A DNA stretch of 11,064 bases from JBIIJL01 sp044233795 (GTDB lineage Bacteria; Pseudomonadota; Gammaproteobacteria; Legionellales; Legionellaceae), in the NCBI GenBank assembly GCA_044233795.1, contig JBIIJL010000066.1, positions 1 to 11,064 on the forward strand, given 5' to 3'. The notes under the pieces are model-generated. The model was given only the letters and a program-made list of their open reading frames with translations. It was not told the origin of the DNA and searched no databases. Numbering within the stretch: the stretch's first letter is position 1; every line of letters begins with the position of its first letter. Position numbers and translations under genes: made by a program. This document shows positions 7,481 to 11,064 of this stretch, piece by piece.

Positions 7481-8126
7481 GTACCGTCCTAAAAAATTCC
7501 CCTAATGCTTGTCGAATTGCAGCTTGCACCATGGCAAACGGTTTACTTGCATCTATTGTCACAACATTGTCCATTTTTTTAATTGACTGATGGTAAGCAT
7601 CATATACATCCTTAAAAAACTCCAGCGCCTCTTGTTCAATTCTATCTGCGCGGCTTCTCTTCAATGCACGCTCTAGGCCGTTCTCAGGACTGATATCCAA
7701 GAAAATCATCAGATCTGGTTTAAAACCCTGTAGACAAAATTGCGATAATTGAGCAATCATCTCAAGAGATATTTTCCGACCACCACCTTGATATGCAAAA
7801 GTTGAAAGCTCGAATCTATCCCCCAGCACCCAAACACCCCTTGCCAAGGCTGGGCGAATCACTCGTTCCACGAGTTGCACACGAGCTGCATACAATAACA
7901 GCAGTTCCGTGCGTGCATCCATTGGTTCTGTTGCAATTGTCTCTTTGATAAGTTCGCGTGCGACCTCACCTACTCTCGTACCTCCAGGCTCGCGAGTGAT
8001 AATAAGCTCGCCTATCATTGGTGTAAGAAACCGCTTAATGGTTGACAAGGCTGATGTTTTACCAGCACCTTCTAAGCCTTCAACTACAATAAAGTGCCCT
8101 TTATCTGTCTGCTGTGCGTGATTCAT
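7473..8126 (-). CDS. tmk: thymidylate kinase
   Basis: Tmk phosphorylates dTMP to dTDP with ATP, an essential cytoplasmic step of dTTP synthesis. The 217-residue protein has Walker A GLEGAGKTS at 17-25, TREPGGT at 44-50 with the dTMP-contact Arg45, DRFELSTFAYQGGGR at 103-117, and a LID segment KRSRADRIEQE at 156-166 that carries basic residues, as in the E. coli-like class. Length is typical (205-215). About ten extra residues precede the conserved core. The ATG at 8126 has AAGG four bases upstream, slightly close but plausible. mltG ends 87 bp upstream. That gap has no recognisable gene; it is AT-rich near tmk and may contain its own promoter, but no convincing -35/-10 pair is visible. holB begins within the last codons. 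Confidence 0.95.
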   Translation of the reverse strand: MNHAQQTDKGHFIVVEGLEGAGKTSALSTIKRFLTPMIGELIITREPGGTRVGEVARELIKETIATEPMDARTELLLLYAARVQLVERVIRPALARGVWVLGDRFELSTFAYQGGGRKISLEMIAQLSQFCLQGFKPDLMIFLDISPENGLERALKRSRADRIEQEALEFFKDVYDAYHQSIKKMDNVVTIDASKPFAMVQAAIRQALGEFFRTVHA

Positions 8127-8213
8127 AAAACCTTGCGGCTTAAATTAAACGTACATTTTAAATCGAGTTGCACTGCACATGCCAGATAAATGTCTATAGC
8201 CCTAACCATTGTG

Positions 8214-9221
8214 CTACTTCTTTTTCTGATACAACTTCACCGCCCTTTGCTGCTCGATATAGTGAACAGAGAATTCATGGCGTCCATCTCCTCGCGCAAC
8301 AAAATAAAGATAGTTTGTTGATGTGGGATGTGCTGCAGCAAGAAGAGCGGCCTTCCCAACCATTGCAATTGGTGTCGGTGGCAAGCCACGGTAGCGGTAG
8401 GTGTTAAACGGAGAGTCGATATGCAAATCTTCATGGGTTAGGTGACCCGTGTAGTCGGTACCTAGGGCATAAATCACCGTAGGATCCATCTGCAATGGCA
8501 TATGGTTGTTTAATCGATTCACAATCACTCCTGAGATAAGATTTTGTTCTTCGGGAATAGCTGTTTCTTTTTCGATAATTGATGCAGCAATTAATAATTC
8601 ATAGGACGTATGATACGGCAAATCAGCTTTTCGTGAAGCCCAGACTTCTCTCAAAAAATGACTTAAGCTTAAATGAGCCAACATCAACACCGAATCTGCT
8701 GTACTCCCTGCATTATATTGATATGTATCAGCAAGTAACGCCCCTTCGGTTGAGCCAAAATCTCTAGTCACTATATTCCAATCTTCAGCACGATAAGATA
8801 AAAATCTTGCATGAGAGAGGTGTTCGCCCACTTCTTTGGCCGTTGTGCCATCAATGATTTGAAACTGTAGGGTCAGTACATCTCCTGCTACTACACGTAG
8901 CAAAAAATGCTCGAATGATTCTCCTGGGTATATTTGATAACTGCCTGCTTTAAGTTGATGAGACAAGCGCTGAATTCGCAATGCACATAATAACCATCGC
9001 GGCGAAGTGATAAGTTGCCGCTTACTCAGAGATCCAATAAAAGAAGCTCCCGACATTGCTTTATCCACCGTAAACACCACCGGTTGTTGATTGACGGTGA
9101 GCATCGGCTGATACAAGGTTTGAAATATCATTATCGCCGGCACAATCAACACAATCAAACACACAGCGATTAAGAACAGCTGCAATAGTCGAGGCATACT
9201 AAATTTCATTGAGACCAACAT
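8214..9221 (-). CDS. mltG: endolytic murein transglycosylase MltG (YceG-like)
   Basis: MltG is a bitopic inner-membrane enzyme that cuts nascent peptidoglycan strands and sets glycan length, leaving 1,6-anhydroMurNAc ends. The 335-residue protein begins with a short positive N-terminus and a membrane helix at about 13-33, then a LysM-like small domain (about 48-112). The catalytic domain shows EGALLADTYQY at 159-169; ASIIEKETAIPEE at 213-225, where the EKET motif holds the catalytic Glu; VNRLNNHMPLQMDPTVIYAL at 234-253; SPFNTYRYRGLPPTPIA at 270-286; AAAHPT at 295-300; and YLYFVARGDGRHEF at 304-317. Length matches the family (about 340). Three in-frame ATGs (9221, 9209, 9197) precede the membrane helix; none has a strong ribosome-binding site, so the exact start is uncertain by up to eight residues. 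It follows acpP by 72 bp, where fabF and pabC usually lie. Confidence 0.93.
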   Translation of the reverse strand: MLVSMKFSMPRLLQLFLIAVCLIVLIVPAIMIFQTLYQPMLTVNQQPVVFTVDKAMSGASFIGSLSKRQLITSPRWLLCALRIQRLSHQLKAGSYQIYPGESFEHFLLRVVAGDVLTLQFQIIDGTTAKEVGEHLSHARFLSYRAEDWNIVTRDFGSTEGALLADTYQYNAGSTADSVLMLAHLSLSHFLREVWASRKADLPYHTSYELLIAASIIEKETAIPEEQNLISGVIVNRLNNHMPLQMDPTVIYALGTDYTGHLTHEDLHIDSPFNTYRYRGLPPTPIAMVGKAALLAAAHPTSTNYLYFVARGDGRHEFSVHYIEQQRAVKLYQKKK

Positions 9222-9247
9222 GGGCCAATATTTACACTACTAATATG

Positions 9248-9275
9248 CCCACGTGCAATACAAAATGCACGTGGG
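9248..9275. repeat. perfect 10-bp inverted repeat (hairpin) between acpP and mltG
   Basis: CCCACGTGCA at 9248-9257 and TGCACGTGGG at 9266-9275 are exact reverse complements around an 8-nt loop (ATACAAAA). On the transcribed minus strand the hairpin begins 18 nt after the acpP stop. No T-run follows on either strand (the minus strand continues CATATTAG), so it is not a textbook intrinsic terminator. It could stabilise the 3' end of an acpP transcript, reduce read-through into mltG, or be a processing site. The structure is certain at the DNA level; its role is inference. Confidence 0.8.
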
Positions 9276-9293
9276 ATAAGGCTAGAAGATTGA

Positions 9294-9542
9294 TTAAGCT
9301 TGTTCTTTGTTTAAATTATCTTCGATATAATCGATTGCTTCTTGAATGGTTGTGATTTTTTCTGCCTTCTCATCAGGAATTTCAGTTTCGAACTCTTCTT
9401 CGAGCGCCATTACCAATTCTACGGTATCCAGCGAGTCTGCGCCTAAATCGTCAACAAACGAGGCGTCATTTTTTAGCTCGTCTTCTTTAACACCTAATTG
9501 CTCAATTACAATTTTGCGAACTCGTTCTGCTACTGTACTCAT
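9294..9542 (-). CDS. acpP: acyl carrier protein
   Basis: AcpP carries growing acyl chains as thioesters on a 4'-phosphopantetheine arm during fatty acid synthesis. The 82-residue acidic protein has the invariant DSL motif, with the attachment residue Ser37 in DDLGADSLDTVELVMALEE. Helix I (residues 3-16) and the C-terminal TTIQEAIDYIEDN segment are canonical. Length is a few residues above the 77-78 of E. coli. The ATG at 9542 follows a good AGAGGA sequence about ten bases upstream. It lies 82 bp after fabG, the widest gap in the fab section, and is followed by the perfect hairpin. This may allow acpP to be expressed at its usual high level separately from its neighbours; that is inference. 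Confidence 0.97.
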   Translation of the reverse strand: MSTVAERVRKIVIEQLGVKEDELKNDASFVDDLGADSLDTVELVMALEEEFETEIPDEKAEKITTIQEAIDYIEDNLNKEQA

Positions 9543-9567
9543 AACTTGTATTTCCTCTTCGGTTTAT

Positions 9568-9601
9568 AAAAAAAGATTGATGGGTAGTTTATTCAATTCT
9601 T
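9568..9601 (-). terminator. weak AT-rich hairpin with T-run between fabG and acpP (possible attenuator)
   Basis: On the minus strand AAGAATTGA (9601-9593) can pair with TCAATCTT (9580-9573) with one bulged A, around a 12-nt loop. A run of seven T residues (9574-9568) overlaps and follows the second arm. The geometry resembles an intrinsic terminator, but the stem has only two G:C pairs, so it may do little. It could partly uncouple acpP from fabDG transcription. Confidence 0.25.
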
Positions 9602-9624
9602 CAGATAACGCAAGCCCATATCAC

Positions 9625-10371
9625 CTAATCCATGTACATCCCACCATTCACATGAAGCGTAACACCGGTAATATAATTCGCAGCATCAGATGCTAAAAAC
9701 GCCACTGCAGCAGCAACATCATCCACAACGCCTAATCGCTTCATCGGGATGCGTTTTAGCATTTCTTCTTTTACGAGCTCAGGCAAGCCTTGAGTCATAT
9801 CAGTATCAATAAACCCGGGAGCCACCACATTTACGGTAATTCCACGACTGCCCATTTCTTGGGCAAGCGATTTCGAAAATCCAACCACGCCAGCCTTAGC
9901 TGCTGTGTAATTTGCTTGACCAGAATTCCCACTTGCTCCAACCACAGAGCCGATGTTAATGATTCTACCCCAACGTGCGCGAAACATAGGCCTCATGCAG
10001 GCTCTACTCAAACGAAATACAGCATTAAGGTTTGTCTCAATAACGCGGTACCACTCCTCATCATCCATACGTAACAGCAGATTATCACAAGTAATTCCAG
10101 CATTGTTAACCAGAATTTGAGGTATTTTTTGTTTATCTGAAAGGGCTACCATCATATCTTCCACTTGATTTTTGTCTCTCACATCAAGCACCATACCTTC
10201 GCCCGCAAACCCCTGCATCTCTAATGCCACATTAATTGCGTTCACTCCCACATCATTAGTGGCCGTGCCAATTACATATGCACCGAGTGATGCGAGCTTT
10301 AGCAACACCGCTTGGCCAATACCGCGGCTCGCCCCGGTCACCAACGCAACTTTACCTTCCAAACTAATCAT
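9625..10371 (-). CDS. fabG: 3-oxoacyl-[acyl-carrier-protein] reductase
   Basis: FabG reduces beta-ketoacyl-ACP to beta-hydroxyacyl-ACP with NADPH, the first reduction of each elongation cycle. The 248-residue protein is a classical short-chain dehydrogenase: cofactor motif TGASRGIG at 12-19, LDVRD at 62-66, NNAG at 89-92, and catalytic residues Asn114, Ser142, Tyr155 and Lys159 (YTAAK at 155-159). APGFIDTDM at 184-192 and the C-terminal ITGVTLHVNGGMYM are FabG-typical. Length is standard (244-248). The start ATG at 10371 is 2 bp after the fabD stop and is preceded by AAGGGG inside the fabD end, so translation is probably coupled. The SDR family is broad, but the position between fabD and acpP makes the assignment firm. 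Confidence 0.96.
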   Translation of the reverse strand: MISLEGKVALVTGASRGIGQAVLLKLASLGAYVIGTATNDVGVNAINVALEMQGFAGEGMVLDVRDKNQVEDMMVALSDKQKIPQILVNNAGITCDNLLLRMDDEEWYRVIETNLNAVFRLSRACMRPMFRARWGRIINIGSVVGASGNSGQANYTAAKAGVVGFSKSLAQEMGSRGITVNVVAPGFIDTDMTQGLPELVKEEMLKRIPMKRLGVVDDVAAAVAFLASDAANYITGVTLHVNGGMYMD

Positions 10372-10373
10372 CT

Positions 10374-11064
10374 TTAAGCCCCTTTGAGCTGTAACAAAAC
10401 TTTGTCGAGACTTGATTTGTCATTGACACTTATGGTTTGAATAGACGAATCTATACGTTTTATCAAACCACTTAGAACCTTTCCTGGACCACATTCAATG
10501 ATATAATTTACGCCTTGCTGCTTCATCAATTGAATGGTTTCAACCCAACGTACGGGCTTGCATAATTGTTGACTAAGTAACGTTCTCATTTGTCCACTAG
10601 TTTGGTAAAAACTCAAATCAACATTACTTACCACTGGCACCTTTGGCATTGCAAAAGACACAGCCTCCAAATCCTTTAGAAAATCTGTGCTAGCCTCATT
10701 TAATAGTGCACAATGGCATGGCACACTCACTGGGATCATTTTCGCCAGCCGTGCACCCTTTGCCTCAGCAAGGCTCATCGCTTTCAACACAGCGGGAGTA
10801 TGGCCTGCAATGACTACTTGACCTATAGTGTTAAAATTAGCAGGGCTGACTTCTTTCGCACTATCACTTGCCTCTCGACATATTGCCGCAACATCATCAT
10901 CATTTAAGCCAACAATTGCCGCCATAGCACCTTGCCCTAAGGGAATGCTTTTTTGCATCAATTGTCCACGCCGACTTACTAGAAGAACTGCAGCTGACAA
11001 AGTCAGCACTTCAGAGGCGACCAGGGCCGCATACTCTCCAAGACTGTGTCCCGCCATCATTGAC
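10374..11064 (-). CDS. fabD: malonyl-CoA:ACP transacylase (N-terminus outside window)
   Basis: FabD moves malonyl groups from CoA to AcpP to supply fatty acid elongation. About 230 C-terminal residues are visible; comparison with the E. coli enzyme suggests that some 85 N-terminal residues lie beyond the right edge. The nucleophile motif GHSLGEY is at 11051-11031, with the Ser matching E. coli Ser92. It is followed by the substrate-binding Arg in VSRRGQLMQ, GQGAMAAIVGL, and the catalytic His in VPCHCALL, where most family members have Ser before the His and this protein has Cys. ECGPGKVLSGLIKR near the C-terminus is also typical. The methionines at 11060 and 11057 are internal, not starts. 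The gene ends 2 bp before fabG. fabH and plsX, usual upstream neighbours, would lie outside the window. Confidence 0.95.
   Translation of the reverse strand, partial: SMMAGHSLGEYAALVASEVLTLSAAVLLVSRRGQLMQKSIPLGQGAMAAIVGLNDDDVAAICREASDSAKEVSPANFNTIGQVVIAGHTPAVLKAMSLAEAKGARLAKMIPVSVPCHCALLNEASTDFLKDLEAVSFAMPKVPVVSNVDLSFYQTSGQMRTLLSQQLCKPVRWVETIQLMKQQGVNYIIECGPGKVLSGLIKRIDSSIQTISVNDKSSLDKVLLQLKGA

Noticed and set aside
7909..8121. 70-residue plus-strand frame inside tmk
   Set aside because: It is antisense to the highly conserved N-terminal part of thymidylate kinase and has no independent support.
9346..9696. 116-residue serine-rich plus-strand frame
   Set aside because: It is antisense to acpP and the fabG end. 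The serine runs are the complement of acidic codons in acpP, not a real protein.

Overview
The window looks like a chromosomal housekeeping region of a gammaproteobacterium, most likely in or near the Legionellales (Legionella/Coxiella-type lineages). Two things point that way. The first is the order fabD-fabG-acpP-mltG-tmk-holB-pilZ-tatD. The second is a single-chain L-serine dehydratase with the same length, cysteine positions and C-terminal cysteine that I recall for the Legionella pneumophila enzyme. Base composition is moderately AT-rich by eye. The genus cannot be fixed from the sequence alone.

Left edge (1-445): a short open tail of unknown identity, then a broken transposase fragment resembling the N-terminal domain of IS5-type transposases, then a probable promoter. 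Rightward genes (446-2814): glsA (glutaminase) and sdaA (L-serine dehydratase). Both release ammonia from amino acids, giving glutamate and pyruvate. A convergent gap of 56 bp follows.

Leftward block (11064 down to 2871): fabD (cut by the window edge), fabG, acpP, mltG, tmk, holB, pilZ, tatD, anmK and a major facilitator transporter. Spacing is tight in most of it: tmk/holB overlap by 8 bp, holB/pilZ by 1 bp, and fabD/fabG are 2 bp apart. The block covers fatty acid elongation, glycan-strand termination, dTTP synthesis, the clamp loader, pilus-associated PilZ, a TatD nuclease and recycling of anhydro-muramic acid. MltG makes anhydroMurNAc ends and AnmK phosphorylates free anhydroMurNAc, so the two link murein turnover at both ends of the block.

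The most notable departure from the usual gammaproteobacterial order is between acpP and mltG. fabF and pabC normally lie there. Here the gap is 72 bp and holds a perfect 10-bp inverted repeat. I see no phage, CRISPR array, toxin-antitoxin pair, tRNA or rRNA, and nothing that looks like a new defence or mobile system. The window is mostly ordinary core genome, and the findings are modest.
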